A stretch of 64,000 nucleotides of DNA. Source: Propionibacteriaceae bacterium. Its GTDB lineage: Bacteria; Actinomycetota; Actinomycetes; Propionibacteriales; Propionibacteriaceae. The position numbers were made by a program, and so were the translations under genes. Each line of letters begins with the position of its first letter. The stretch's first letter is position 1. Positions 35,817 to 45,164 of the stretch are shown piece after piece. The notes below the pieces were generated by a model, which saw only the letters and a program-made list of their open reading frames with translations, was not told where the DNA came from and did no database searches. The stretch lies in assembly GCA_031261485.1 (NCBI GenBank), contig JAISJO010000057.1, forward strand, positions 1-64,000, written 5' to 3'.

Positions 35817-37346
35817 TTACCCTCCGAAGGCACGTCTCTGCGCGTCATCCCAAGCGGCTTGGGGAAGGTCGAGGACGCCGGGGGCATATGTCTGGGTCTC
35901 GCAAGAGTTGGCGGAGACAGCCCGAAGGTCGAGCAAAGAGCCCTGCAACGCGCCGAGCGCCCTGGCTTGGACCAGGAGGTTGCCCAGTGCTGTCCCCTCA
36001 GCGGGACCTGCAATCACAGGCAGTCCCACGGCCTCGGCGGTGAGTTGGTTGAGCAAGGCATTGCGACATCCACCGCCCACGACGTGTACCACCGAAATAT
36101 CACGATCAGCCAGGTGACAGGCCATACGAATTGCCCGACGATACCCGACGGCCAAGGAGTCGAGGATACAGCGAGTGAACTCGGCGGGAGTTGTGGGCAC
36201 TGGCTGCCCAGTCTCACGGGCCATGTCGGCGAGCCGGGATGGCATGTCGCCGGGAGGCAGGAGGCGCGGGTCTTCCATGTCGACTACCGTTGTCAGCGCG
36301 GGCAAACGCGAAGCAGCATCGAGGAGGGGAAGCAGTTCGCAGTCGTGGCCCTCTTTGGCCCACTGGCGCTGGGATTCGGTGAGTACCCACAGCCCCATGA
36401 CGTTCTTGAGATAACGCACGGTCCCATCGACGCCCAATTCGTTGGAGAAATTGGCTGTCCGAGATTCTTCCGTCAGAACGGGGGAGTCCAGTTCCAAACC
36501 GACGAGCGACCAGGTTCCAGAAGACACGTAGGCGAAATCCCTTGTCCTCGCGGGGATAGACACGATGGCGGAGGCTGTGTCATGGGCGCCGACCGCAATG
36601 ACGGACACCTCTCCAGCCACAACCTCAGGACGCACACGTCCCACGACGGTTCCCGGTTCCACGATGGGTGGGAAGAGCGTTTCCACGTCGAGACCGTAAT
36701 GACCCCGTAAGTGGTCAGTGACCGACGGACTCCACGCCCTAGTTTGAGCGTTGAGAAGGCCTGATGTGGAAGCAATGGTCAACTCCGTGGCGAATTCTCC
36801 GCTGAGGAAGTGTGAAAACAGGTCGGGCAGGAACAGGGCATGGTCCACCGACCGCCACGACGGGTCGCCCGCCGAGCAGGCCAGCTGGAAAACCGTGTTG
36901 AACTCCATGACCTGCAGACCGCACTGTGCGTACAACTCAGCAGCCGGAAAAGCCGCGAAGAAGGAAGCCGGAGTGTCGTGGGCACGGGTGTCGCGGTAAT
37001 TGTAGGGAGGCTCAACCAACTCCTGCGCGGCCAAAGCCTCCACAATCCTCGTCTCCTGGGCAGAAAGCGGGGGCGTGTTCCTGAGGAGTCCGTAATCGAC
37101 TCCCCACGTGTCCACCGCGACTCCCAGCAGACGGCCCTGTGCCTGGGCCTGTGCCTCACGCACCCCTTGAACGATGTCAGCGAAGAGCCCAGCCGCATCG
37201 AGGTGCAAGTGCTCGGCCTGCGTGAAGGTGGTTGTGGGGAATCTGTGCACCTCCGACAGCGAGAACTGCCCGTCGCACAAGCGCCCGAGGATGACTCGCC
37301 CGGATGTCGCTCCCAAGTCTGCAGCGGCGAAGAAATGGTCGGTCAT
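35817..37346 (-). CDS. rhaB: Rhamnulokinase
   Basis: This 509-aa FGGY-family kinase converts L-rhamnulose to its 1-phosphate. The N-terminal ATP fold starts FFAAADLGATSGRVILGRL; RhaB-like features are VDTWGVDYGLL, PYNYRDTRAHDT and the second-domain phosphate loop VGAHDTASA, then SSGTWSLVGLEL. RBS GAAAGG lies before ATG 37346. It is transcribed away from the rhaI operon, so both share the 88-bp control region. Confidence 0.92.
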   Translation of the reverse strand: MTDHFFAAADLGATSGRVILGRLCDGQFSLSEVHRFPTTTFTQAEHLHLDAAGLFADIVQGVREAQAQAQGRLLGVAVDTWGVDYGLLRNTPPLSAQETRIVEALAAQELVEPPYNYRDTRAHDTPASFFAAFPAAELYAQCGLQVMEFNTVFQLACSAGDPSWRSVDHALFLPDLFSHFLSGEFATELTIASTSGLLNAQTRAWSPSVTDHLRGHYGLDVETLFPPIVEPGTVVGRVRPEVVAGEVSVIAVGAHDTASAIVSIPARTRDFAYVSSGTWSLVGLELDSPVLTEESRTANFSNELGVDGTVRYLKNVMGLWVLTESQRQWAKEGHDCELLPLLDAASRLPALTTVVDMEDPRLLPPGDMPSRLADMARETGQPVPTTPAEFTRCILDSLAVGYRRAIRMACHLADRDISVVHVVGGGCRNALLNQLTAEAVGLPVIAGPAEGTALGNLLVQARALGALQGSLLDLRAVSANSCETQTYAPGVLDLPQAAWDDAQRRAFGG

Positions 37347-37372
37347 CGGCGGCCTTTCTACGATGGTAACCC

Positions 37373-37413
37373 TTGACCTTTTGTGCTCTTCATTCTAGGA
37401 TTGAAACGATTCA
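37373..37413 (+). promoter_or_regulatory. rhaI promoter with LacI-type operator
   Basis: TTGACC (37373-37378), 17 bp, TAGGAT (37396-37401) is a strong promoter. TGAAACGATTCA (37402-37413) follows at once, a near-palindrome centred on CG as in LacI-family operators, covering the expected start of transcription. A repressor here would control the whole rhamnose operon and perhaps rhaB. No LacI gene is in the window. Confidence 0.7.
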
Positions 37414-37434
37414 CTTTCAAGCCTAGGAGCACCG

Positions 37435-38595
37435 ATGCTCAATCTCAACAACATACTTCCACAACTGGACCAACTCGAAATTGAAGTCCCTTCTTGGGCC
37501 TATGGCAACTCCGGGACCCGGTTCAAGGTCTTTCCTCAGAAGGGCACCCCACGAGATGCTTTCGAGAAAATCTCCGACGCGGCGCAAGTCAACGCCGTCA
37601 CAGGACTCGTCCCCACGGTCGCCCTCCACATCCCCTGGGACACGGTGGATGACTACGCCGCCTTGGCCGCCCATGCCCAGAGTCTGGGCGTGAAACTGGG
37701 GACCATCAACTCCAACACTTTTCAGGATGAGGACTACAAGTTCGGCTCGCTGGCCCATCCTGATGAGAGGGTGCGCCGCAAGGCCATCGAACACAATGTC
37801 GCCTGCATCGACATCATGGATGTCACCGGCTCGCGCGACCTGAAGATATGGCTCGCTGACGGCACCAATTACCCTGGTCAAGACGACATCAGGGGCCGCC
37901 AAGAGCGGTTGGCTGACTCGCTTGCCCAGATTTATGCCCACCTGTCTGACGCTCAGCGCATTGTCTTGGAGTACAAGTTCTTCGAGCCGGCCTTCTACCA
38001 CACCGATGTCCCCGACTGGGGGACCTCGCTCCTGCATTGCATTGCGATGGGACCGAAGGCCATGGTCTGCCTCGACACTGGCCATCACGCGCCGGGAACC
38101 AACATTGAATTCATCGTGGCTCAGTTGTTGCGTGTCGGCCGTTTGGGTTCTTTCGATTTCAACTCTCGTTTCTACGCTGACGACGATCTCATGGTCGGCG
38201 CGGCGGACCCGTTCCAGTTGTTCCGCATTCTGTACGAGGTCGTGCGGGGCGGGGGCTATCCGAACGCGAGTGTCGCCCTTATGCTGGACCAGTGCCACAA
38301 CATCGAGAATCACATCGCGGGGCAGATTCGTTCCGTGTTGAATGTTCAAGAGATGCTGGCTCGTGCGCTTCTGGTGGATCCGGAAGCGCTCGCAGCGGCG
38401 CAGAAGGCGTGCGACCCCCTGGCAGCGAACGAGGTGTTCATGGACGCTTTCTACACCGATGTGCGTCCAGGTCTGGCGCAGTGGAGAGTCTCGAAGGGGC
38501 TCCCCGCCGATCCCATGGCCGCTTTCTGGGCTTCCGGTTACCAAGAAAGAATCGAGGCCGAGCGTATCGGCGGCGTACAGGCCTCGTGGACCTGA
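37435..38595 (+). CDS. rhaI: L-rhamnose isomerase (RhaI type)
   Basis: This 386-aa TIM-barrel isomerase converts L-rhamnose to L-rhamnulose. It resembles the RhaI group first described in Pseudomonas stutzeri rather than E. coli RhaA. Metal-site segments are visible: LEYKFFEPAFYHT (Glu), CLDTGHHAPGTN (Asp/His), FNSRFYADDDLMVG (Asp cluster). RBS AGGAG is 5 nt before ATG 37435. First gene of a seven-gene run to 48997. Confidence 0.92.
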   Translation: MLNLNNILPQLDQLEIEVPSWAYGNSGTRFKVFPQKGTPRDAFEKISDAAQVNAVTGLVPTVALHIPWDTVDDYAALAAHAQSLGVKLGTINSNTFQDEDYKFGSLAHPDERVRRKAIEHNVACIDIMDVTGSRDLKIWLADGTNYPGQDDIRGRQERLADSLAQIYAHLSDAQRIVLEYKFFEPAFYHTDVPDWGTSLLHCIAMGPKAMVCLDTGHHAPGTNIEFIVAQLLRVGRLGSFDFNSRFYADDDLMVGAADPFQLFRILYEVVRGGGYPNASVALMLDQCHNIENHIAGQIRSVLNVQEMLARALLVDPEALAAAQKACDPLAANEVFMDAFYTDVRPGLAQWRVSKGLPADPMAAFWASGYQERIEAERIGGVQASWT

Positions 38596-38599
38596 GCTC

Positions 38600-39766
38600 A
38601 TGTTTCCATTAGTCAACACGCACATCCACATCCCACCGAACTTCTCGGCGTTCCGAACCCCCGATGCGGTGGTGGATGCGGCCGTTGCAGAAGGCATCCG
38701 TGCCATCGGCGTGTCCAACTTCTACGACCAGTCTGTCTACGGCCTGATACGTTCTGCCGCGCGGGAGGCGGACATCACGGCCATGTTCGGGTTGGAGTTC
38801 ATCACTCTCATTCCTGAGTTGGAAGAGGCAGGGATACGTATCAACGACCCGTCTAACCCGGGGCGGATGTACCTGACGGGCAAAGGCATCAACCCGTTCA
38901 AGCCGCGCTCGCCGAGGGCCGAGAAGATCGCCACGGCTGTCCGCAAGGACAACGACCAGCGCTCTCACCGGATGATCGCCCTAGTCGCCGAGCACTTCGG
39001 GGCGTTGGGCTTCGACACGATGGTGACTCCGCGAGGGTTGGTTGAGGATGTCGCCGCACGCGGCGGTGTGCCGGTTGAGTGGGTCTCGCTCCAAGAGCGC
39101 CACATCGCCATGGCTTTCCAGGAGGCGGTTTTCCGACTGCCGTTGGGGGAGAGGGTTGAGATGCTCGACAAGGCGTATGGGCGCCCGTGCGATGTGGACG
39201 TGGAGGACCCCGTGGCCCTCCAGACGGAGATACGTTCGCGTCTGCTCAAGAAGGGCACTCCCGGTTTCGTCGCAGAGGTGGCTCTGAGTTTCCAGGACGC
39301 TTACAACTACATCCTCGACATGGGGGGCATTCCGTGTTACCCGGTTCTTGCCGATGGTGCCGACCCAGTGTGCCCCTTCGAGGAGTCGCCGACCGCGTTG
39401 GCTGAAGCGCTTCTGGAGCGGGGCATCCACGCCGCGGAATTCATCCCCAATCGTAATTACTCCTTCTCGCTGAACAGGTATGTCCAGACTCTGCATGACC
39501 ACGGCATCCTCGTCATGGCGGGAACGGAGCACAACACATGGGAGCAGATTCCTCTCGCGCCACGGTGCATGGATGGCCCTCTGTCGGACTATACACAAGA
39601 ATTGTTCTATGAGGGTGCGTGCGTGGTCGCGGCGCATTCCGCGAGGGCAGAGTGGGCGAAGCCTGGGTACGTCGACGGCAAGGGAAAGCTCGTCAAAGAC
39701 CTGAGCCATCGCGTCTCGCTCATCAACGAAGGCGATCACATCATCGGGGGCGGAGAATGGGAATGA
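38600..39766 (+). CDS. PHP-domain-like protein of the rhamnose operon
   Basis: This 388-aa soluble protein has an N-terminus LVNTHIHIPPNFSAF with a metal-type His-x-His, then GVSNFYDQSVYGL and GLEFITL, and a C-terminal half with VMAGTEHNTWEQ; together these recall PHP/amidohydrolase barrels. I chose ATG 38600, 4 nt after rhaI; upstream in-frame sequence is inside rhaI. Its stop overlaps the aldolase start by 4 nt. The function is not known to me; the place in the operon points to a hydrolase or isomerase step on a rhamnose intermediate. Confidence 0.6.
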   Translation: MFPLVNTHIHIPPNFSAFRTPDAVVDAAVAEGIRAIGVSNFYDQSVYGLIRSAAREADITAMFGLEFITLIPELEEAGIRINDPSNPGRMYLTGKGINPFKPRSPRAEKIATAVRKDNDQRSHRMIALVAEHFGALGFDTMVTPRGLVEDVAARGGVPVEWVSLQERHIAMAFQEAVFRLPLGERVEMLDKAYGRPCDVDVEDPVALQTEIRSRLLKKGTPGFVAEVALSFQDAYNYILDMGGIPCYPVLADGADPVCPFEESPTALAEALLERGIHAAEFIPNRNYSFSLNRYVQTLHDHGILVMAGTEHNTWEQIPLAPRCMDGPLSDYTQELFYEGACVVAAHSARAEWAKPGYVDGKGKLVKDLSHRVSLINEGDHIIGGGEWE

Positions 39767-41781
39767 CGACAGAAAATAGTGGTGTTCGCTGCGTTGCAGG
39801 TGGCGCCGACATCATTGAAATCGCACATCGCTTCGGCGACGATGAGTACGCTCGCGCGGGCGGGGGCAACTGTTCGGTCAAGGCTGATGGTGTGTTGTGG
39901 ATCAAGCCCAGTGGGACAAGGATGAAGACCCTTGTTGCTGGCGACTTGGTGCCTCTGCGGATTGATTCATTGCTGGAAGCTCTACATTCGGACGACCCGG
40001 TGGAGGGGGACCCTGTGGTGGCCGCTGCGCGCGCCGCTCGTGTGGGGGACGACGATGGGCGCAGACCCAGCGTCGAAATTCTGTTCCACGCGCTCTTGCC
40101 TGAGCGCCTGGTTCTGCACCTGCATCCTCTTGTCGCCAATGCCCTGACCTGCAACGAAGACGCAATCGACTTGGCCGAGCGCCTATTCGGCGATGACGTG
40201 GTCGTGGTGGACTACATCGACCCCGGCATCCCTTTGGCGCGGGGTATCGAGGCGGCCCGGACTGTGTACACGCAAAGGACAGGTGCCACACCTCCAGGAC
40301 TCATCTTCTTGCGCAACCACGGAATCATCGCTGCTGCCGACACGATTGAGGAACTGGCTGTCCTTGTCACAGGGATGACGGCCAAGATCCAGGCGGCCAT
40401 CGACCAGGCTTGTGTAGCCAAGGAGGGTTCTGCCCCAGCAACCAAGGGCATTGCTGCCGACGAAGAGGAAGCATTGCCAGGTTCCAGCCTGGTGGTTCAG
40501 GTTGGCCCCTTGTTGCGCGGACTTCTGGGCACCGGGCAGTCTCTCGCCATCATCGCATCCGACGTGTCCGACCTTGTGGCCTCTCAGACAGGGGTGGGCA
40601 AGCCCATCGTGTCGGGCGGGCCACTCATCCCGGACCAGATTGTGTACGCAGGTTCTTTGCCGTGCGTGATTCCCAGCCCTGCCGAGGCGGATGTACGTGC
40701 GGCAGTCGCGGACTACGTGAAGCAGCACGGGCACAACCCGGTGGTGTGCGTCATCCCTGGTCAGGCGGCTTTTGCTGCTGGCGCTGACCAGGCTTCGGCA
40801 GCCAACGCCCTCGCTGTCTTCACTGACGCGCTGCGGGTGGCTCGCGACGCGAACCTGTTGGGTGTGTGTCGGGTGATGGACGAGCGCGAGCGCGGGTTCA
40901 TCGAGAACTGGGAGGCGGAGGCCTACCGCAAGAAGGTGGCCGCTTCGACAACCAAGGGCCGCCTATGGGGCAAAGTTGCTGTCGTGACTGGTGCCGCCCA
41001 GGGCTTCGGATTAGGCATCTCGCAAGCCCTCGCCGCCCAAGGGGCGCATGTCGTCCTGGCCGATCTCAATATCGACTTGGCACGCGCTGAGGCAGAGAAG
41101 CTGTGTGGCACATTTGGGGCCGGACGGGCTCTTGCGGTGGCGGTCAACGTCTCGGACGAGGCGTCCCAGAGGCAAGCCGTATCCCAGATCGTCGCTGCCT
41201 ATGGCGGACTCGACTTGTTCGTGTCCAATGCCGGAATCGCCCGTGCCGCGTCGGTGACGGAGCAGCGGATCGAGGATTTCGACCTCGTCACTGCCGTCAA
41301 TTACAAGGGATATTTCCTCGGGGTGCGGGCGGTTGCGCCTATCATGGCGGCCCAGCACCGCGTTCGCCCCGACACCCTCTTCGACATCGTGGAGGTCAAC
41401 TCCAAGTCTGGTCTGGAAGGCTCGAAGCGCAACTTCGCCTACGCTGGGTCGAAGTTCGGTGGAATTGGCTTGACACAGTCCTTCGCTTTGGAACTGATCG
41501 AATCTGGCATCAAGGTCAATGCTGTGTGCCCTGGGAACTTCCTCGACGGACCGCTGTGGTCCGACCCCGAGCGCGGGTTGTTCGTCCAGTATCTTGAGGC
41601 GGGCAAGGTTCCTGGTGCGAAACACGTGGCCGACGTGCGGGCGTACTACGAATCCAAGGTCCCCATGGGGCGCGGGTGCCTGCCTGACGACGTGGCCCGT
41701 GCCGTGATGTACCTTGTGGAACAGCAATATGAAACTGGACAAGCCCTTCCGGTGACCGGCGGGCAGGTCATGCTGAGCTGA
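39763..41781 (+). CDS. Bifunctional rhamnulose-1-phosphate aldolase / short-chain dehydrogenase
   Basis: This 672-aa fusion has two halves. The N-terminal half (about 1-400) is a class II aldolase with GGGNCSVK, SGTRMK, the zinc-ligand motif HLHPLVANAL and FLRNHGII. The C-terminal half (about 405-672) is an SDR with VTGAAQGFGLGIS, NAGIARA and active-site Tyr560-x-x-x-Lys564. The family (RhaEW/YuxG) splits rhamnulose-1-P to DHAP and L-lactaldehyde and oxidises the lactaldehyde. I chose ATG 39763, which overlaps the upstream stop and sits 7 nt after GGAG. Confidence 0.88.
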   Translation: MTTENSGVRCVAGGADIIEIAHRFGDDEYARAGGGNCSVKADGVLWIKPSGTRMKTLVAGDLVPLRIDSLLEALHSDDPVEGDPVVAAARAARVGDDDGRRPSVEILFHALLPERLVLHLHPLVANALTCNEDAIDLAERLFGDDVVVVDYIDPGIPLARGIEAARTVYTQRTGATPPGLIFLRNHGIIAAADTIEELAVLVTGMTAKIQAAIDQACVAKEGSAPATKGIAADEEEALPGSSLVVQVGPLLRGLLGTGQSLAIIASDVSDLVASQTGVGKPIVSGGPLIPDQIVYAGSLPCVIPSPAEADVRAAVADYVKQHGHNPVVCVIPGQAAFAAGADQASAANALAVFTDALRVARDANLLGVCRVMDERERGFIENWEAEAYRKKVAASTTKGRLWGKVAVVTGAAQGFGLGISQALAAQGAHVVLADLNIDLARAEAEKLCGTFGAGRALAVAVNVSDEASQRQAVSQIVAAYGGLDLFVSNAGIARAASVTEQRIEDFDLVTAVNYKGYFLGVRAVAPIMAAQHRVRPDTLFDIVEVNSKSGLEGSKRNFAYAGSKFGGIGLTQSFALELIESGIKVNAVCPGNFLDGPLWSDPERGLFVQYLEAGKVPGAKHVADVRAYYESKVPMGRGCLPDDVARAVMYLVEQQYETGQALPVTGGQVMLS

Positions 41782-41832
41782 GAAATGACTCACCATGAGC
41801 GACTCTGAATCGACTGGGAAAGAGAAAGAAAG

Positions 41833-43476
41833 ATGACAACGCAATACGCGATCCAAATCACTGCCAAGGACACCGTGGGAGTCAATCCCGCCATGCCTGT
41901 CCCCGAAATCGGGCCATCCCAGATTCTCCTCAAGGTCCAGGCCTGCGGCATCTGCTTCTCCGACACCAAACTCATGCACGCCTTCGAGTCGCATCCACGC
42001 AAGTCCCCGATCCTGTCGGGCATCGATCTGGAGAAGTTGGCGGCTATTCCGACCTACAGGCCTGGTTCTGACCCGGTCGTCCCTGGGCATGAGCCTGTCG
42101 CCGTCGTCGCGGCGGTGGGGGAGTCCGTCACCAGGTTCCATGTCGGCCAGCGAGTTCTGGTGCAAACCGATTACCGGCACTTGCCCACGGCATCGGCCAA
42201 TGGTGCTTTCGGCTACGATTTTGATGGCGCGCTAGAGGAATATGCCCTTGTCGATGAGGCCATGGTCATCGACCCGATCAGCGGCGAGTCCTATCTCATC
42301 GACGTCGGCGACGAACCTGCCGCCTCGGCTGTGGCTTTGGTGGAACCGTGGGCCTGTGTGGAGACTGCGTACGCCTGGAGCGAGCGCCAACATGTCAAGA
42401 AGGGCGGGTCTCTCCTGGTCGTCGTGGACGAGGGTGTGGAGCCCCTGGGTCTGGAAGACCTTGTCGTGGCGGGCGAGCCGAGTCGCTTCATCCGCGTGGG
42501 GCAGGCAGCCGGGCTGGAGAAGGCCCAAGAGCGTTCCCTGGGCGAGTTGGATGGCACGTTCGATGACATCGTGTACATCGGCGCGGACCCTGAGACGGTG
42601 GAAACACTGTCACCATTCTTGGGCAATCGCGGACTCATGGCCATTGTGACATGTGGACGCACATTCTCCCGCGAGGTCTCTTTGGACCCCGGGCGCGTCC
42701 ATTACGACCTCATCCGATACGCTGGGACGACCAGCAGCAATGTTCTAGAGGCGTACTCATGGATTCCTGCGACATGCGACTTGCGCGTCGGCGACAAGGT
42801 CGGGGTCATTGGGGCGGCTGGTCCCATGGGTCTGATGCACGCTGTGCGCACGGCCACTGCCGGGGTCGAGAATGTGACTTTGGACGCCATCGACGTGGAC
42901 GACGACCGTTTGTCCCGCCTGCACGCTGTCCTGGAGCCTATTGCCGCCAAGGCGGGCACACCCACGCGCATCGTGAACTCGCGTGTCACCCCTCTGGAGC
43001 CTGGCGTGTACACGTACGTTGCGCTCATGGTTCCCGCACCTGCCCTTCTCAAGCAATCCGTCGAGGTGGCGGGCCGCGACTCCATCGTCAACGCTTTCGC
43101 CGGGTTCGCCATTGGCACGATGTCCCCCCTCGACCTGAACAAGATTGTGGGCGAGCATGTGTACCTCGTGGGCACCTCCGGGTCTCGTATCGTCGACATG
43201 GTGACGGTCCTGCGGCGTTTGGAGGCCGGGACCGTTGACACTAACATCTCTTTGGATGCGGTCACGGGGATGGCAGGGGTCGTCGACGCGATTGAGTCGG
43301 TCAACAATCGGACCAGCCAGGGCAAGATCATGGTGTATCCCTATCTGCACAACCTTGGGCTGACAAGGCTCGTCGAGATGCCCGAGAAGATGCCTAAGGT
43401 CGCGGCTGCTCTCAAGGACGGCCTGTGGACAAAGGCTGCCGAAGAGGCGCTCATCGCTGAAGAAACGAAGGAGTGA
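41833..43476 (+). CDS. Extended zinc-type medium-chain dehydrogenase
   Basis: At 547 aa this protein is about 200 residues longer than usual MDR enzymes. The catalytic domain has ACGICFSDTK and PGHEPVAVV (zinc Cys and His-Glu). Two nucleotide-binding-like blocks follow: a weak one at about 190-285 without the glycine motif, and a good one with GVIGAAGPMGLMHAV near 317. A purine-rich stretch (GAAAGAAAG) precedes ATG 41833, 51 bp after the aldolase gene. It could reduce lactaldehyde or oxidise another rhamnose intermediate; this is inference. Confidence 0.7.
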   Translation: MTTQYAIQITAKDTVGVNPAMPVPEIGPSQILLKVQACGICFSDTKLMHAFESHPRKSPILSGIDLEKLAAIPTYRPGSDPVVPGHEPVAVVAAVGESVTRFHVGQRVLVQTDYRHLPTASANGAFGYDFDGALEEYALVDEAMVIDPISGESYLIDVGDEPAASAVALVEPWACVETAYAWSERQHVKKGGSLLVVVDEGVEPLGLEDLVVAGEPSRFIRVGQAAGLEKAQERSLGELDGTFDDIVYIGADPETVETLSPFLGNRGLMAIVTCGRTFSREVSLDPGRVHYDLIRYAGTTSSNVLEAYSWIPATCDLRVGDKVGVIGAAGPMGLMHAVRTATAGVENVTLDAIDVDDDRLSRLHAVLEPIAAKAGTPTRIVNSRVTPLEPGVYTYVALMVPAPALLKQSVEVAGRDSIVNAFAGFAIGTMSPLDLNKIVGEHVYLVGTSGSRIVDMVTVLRRLEAGTVDTNISLDAVTGMAGVVDAIESVNNRTSQGKIMVYPYLHNLGLTRLVEMPEKMPKVAAALKDGLWTKAAEEALIAEETKE

Positions 43477-43478
43477 CG

Positions 43479-45164
43479 ATGGCGGACGTCGTGGTCATGC
43501 CCCAGTTGGGGAACACGGTCGAATCGTGTCTGGTGACCGCCTGGCATGTCGGTGTGGGAGACTCCATCGACGCCAACACGGTGGTCGCCAGTATCGAGAC
43601 AGACAAGTCGTCTATGGAGATACCGGCGGGCGTGGCGGGGACTGTGCTCGCGCTTCTGGCCGGTGAAGGCGATGAGGTGGCGGTCAAAGAGCCTTTCATC
43701 ATCGTCGGCGCACCGGGCGAGGATGTGGCCGGATTGGCGGGGGTCGCACCTTCAGCAGTCGCTGCGGCTCCGGTTGGTGATGTAGCCGCGACACACGACC
43801 CGGTGGTCCCTGAAGTCCCCCATGGTGGCCAGCTTCCGGAGAGTTCCCTTGGTGAGCAGGCACCTTTAGACATTGGCAGTTCCACGATTGCTCCAGTGTA
43901 TGGTGCGGGCGCGATCTCCGCCGTCAGTCCACGCGCTCGCCGCATGGCACACGAGGCTGGCATCGACGCGGCACGACTCGCGGGCAGCGGCCCTCATGGT
44001 CGCGTCACGACGACGGATGTGCAAGCGGCAATCGCGGGCAAGGGCATGTACATACCTTCTCCTGCCGCACTGGCCCAGACCACAGGGGTATCCGAGCAGG
44101 CTGCACAGCCCCCCGTACCCCCTGCTTTACCTGAACAGTCCGTACAAACCCCCGTGCCTTCCGCCCTGGTGCCCTCACTGCCTACCCAGGGGTACACCCA
44201 AGCCGCCGGAGTTCTCGCGCATCTGACAGGCACGGGTCTGGGAGGCCGACTGACAAGGGATGACATCGCCCGCCTATCCGGAATTGGGACATCTGTTCCC
44301 CTTGCTCCCCAAGGGTCTGCCGCCAATGCCGCAACCCCGACTGCCCCGAGCGCAGTACCACCAAGTGCGACACCTGCCCCGACTCTGGCTACACCCGTTC
44401 CCGCACCACTGCCACAGCTCGCAGCGCAACAACAGCCTGCACCCGCGCAGCCCGCACCGGCCATCATGTCCGTACAAGGTCCGTACAAGCAGACCCCGCT
44501 GAAAGGCATCCGCAAACTGGTCGCCGAGCGGATGCTCGCCTCCTTGGCGAACCACGCCCAACTGACCTTCAATTCCTCAGCCCCGGCCGCTGGACTCCAG
44601 GCTGCGCGTGCCCGCTTCAAAGACTCTTCCGACATGGCGGGAGTCACCATCGGAGACATGGTGGCTTATGCCGCAGCCCAGGTCGCCATCAAACATGCCG
44701 CCCTCAACGCGACCTTGTCAGACAAGGTGTTGACAACGTATGAACAGGTCCATCTCGGCTTCGCAGTGGACACTCCCCGAGGCTTGCTCGTCCCCACTGT
44801 CGTGGGTGCGTCTCAGATGAGACTGCGCGAGTTTTCCGAGAAGTCGAAGGAACTCGCCGCTCAGGCGAAGGTGGGCAATATCAACCCCGACCTGCTTTCC
44901 GGGGCGACTTTCACCGTCACCAACTTGGGGGCCTACGGCATTGAGTCGTTCACTCCCATTCTCAACTCGCCGCAGGTGGCGATATTGGGTGTGGACGCCA
45001 TCACGCCGCGTCCCGTCATCAACGCGGACGGTTCTCTGGGCGTCGAGCAGAGGATTTCATTGTCGCTGACGGTGGACCATGCGGTCGTGGACGGTGCGGA
45101 CGCTGCTCGTTATCTGAAAGACCTCGTGGCGTACATCGCCAACATTGACAAGGAGGTGGCCTGA
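43479..45164 (+). CDS. 2-oxoacid dehydrogenase complex, E2 acyltransferase
   Basis: This 561-aa protein carries one N-terminal lipoyl domain (Lys43 in ETDKSSMEIP), a subunit-binding domain (SPRARRMAHEAGID...GSGPHGRV), a second, diverged subunit-binding-like domain (GVLAHLTGTGLGGRLTRDDIA), a long Pro/Ala-rich linker, and the catalytic core with His534-x-x-x-Asp538-Gly539. I chose ATG 43479 with AAGGAG 5 nt before; GTG 43473 overlaps the RBS. It is co-translated with E3 (1-nt overlap). Confidence 0.9.
   Translation: MADVVVMPQLGNTVESCLVTAWHVGVGDSIDANTVVASIETDKSSMEIPAGVAGTVLALLAGEGDEVAVKEPFIIVGAPGEDVAGLAGVAPSAVAAAPVGDVAATHDPVVPEVPHGGQLPESSLGEQAPLDIGSSTIAPVYGAGAISAVSPRARRMAHEAGIDAARLAGSGPHGRVTTTDVQAAIAGKGMYIPSPAALAQTTGVSEQAAQPPVPPALPEQSVQTPVPSALVPSLPTQGYTQAAGVLAHLTGTGLGGRLTRDDIARLSGIGTSVPLAPQGSAANAATPTAPSAVPPSATPAPTLATPVPAPLPQLAAQQQPAPAQPAPAIMSVQGPYKQTPLKGIRKLVAERMLASLANHAQLTFNSSAPAAGLQAARARFKDSSDMAGVTIGDMVAYAAAQVAIKHAALNATLSDKVLTTYEQVHLGFAVDTPRGLLVPTVVGASQMRLREFSEKSKELAAQAKVGNINPDLLSGATFTVTNLGAYGIESFTPILNSPQVAILGVDAITPRPVINADGSLGVEQRISLSLTVDHAVVDGADAARYLKDLVAYIANIDKEVA

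Noticed and set aside
34509-36710. Long overlapping frames across thrC and rhaB, e.g. plus-strand 339 aa at 35691-36710
   Set aside because: They are shadows of thrC and rhaB on the other strand or frame, without family motifs.
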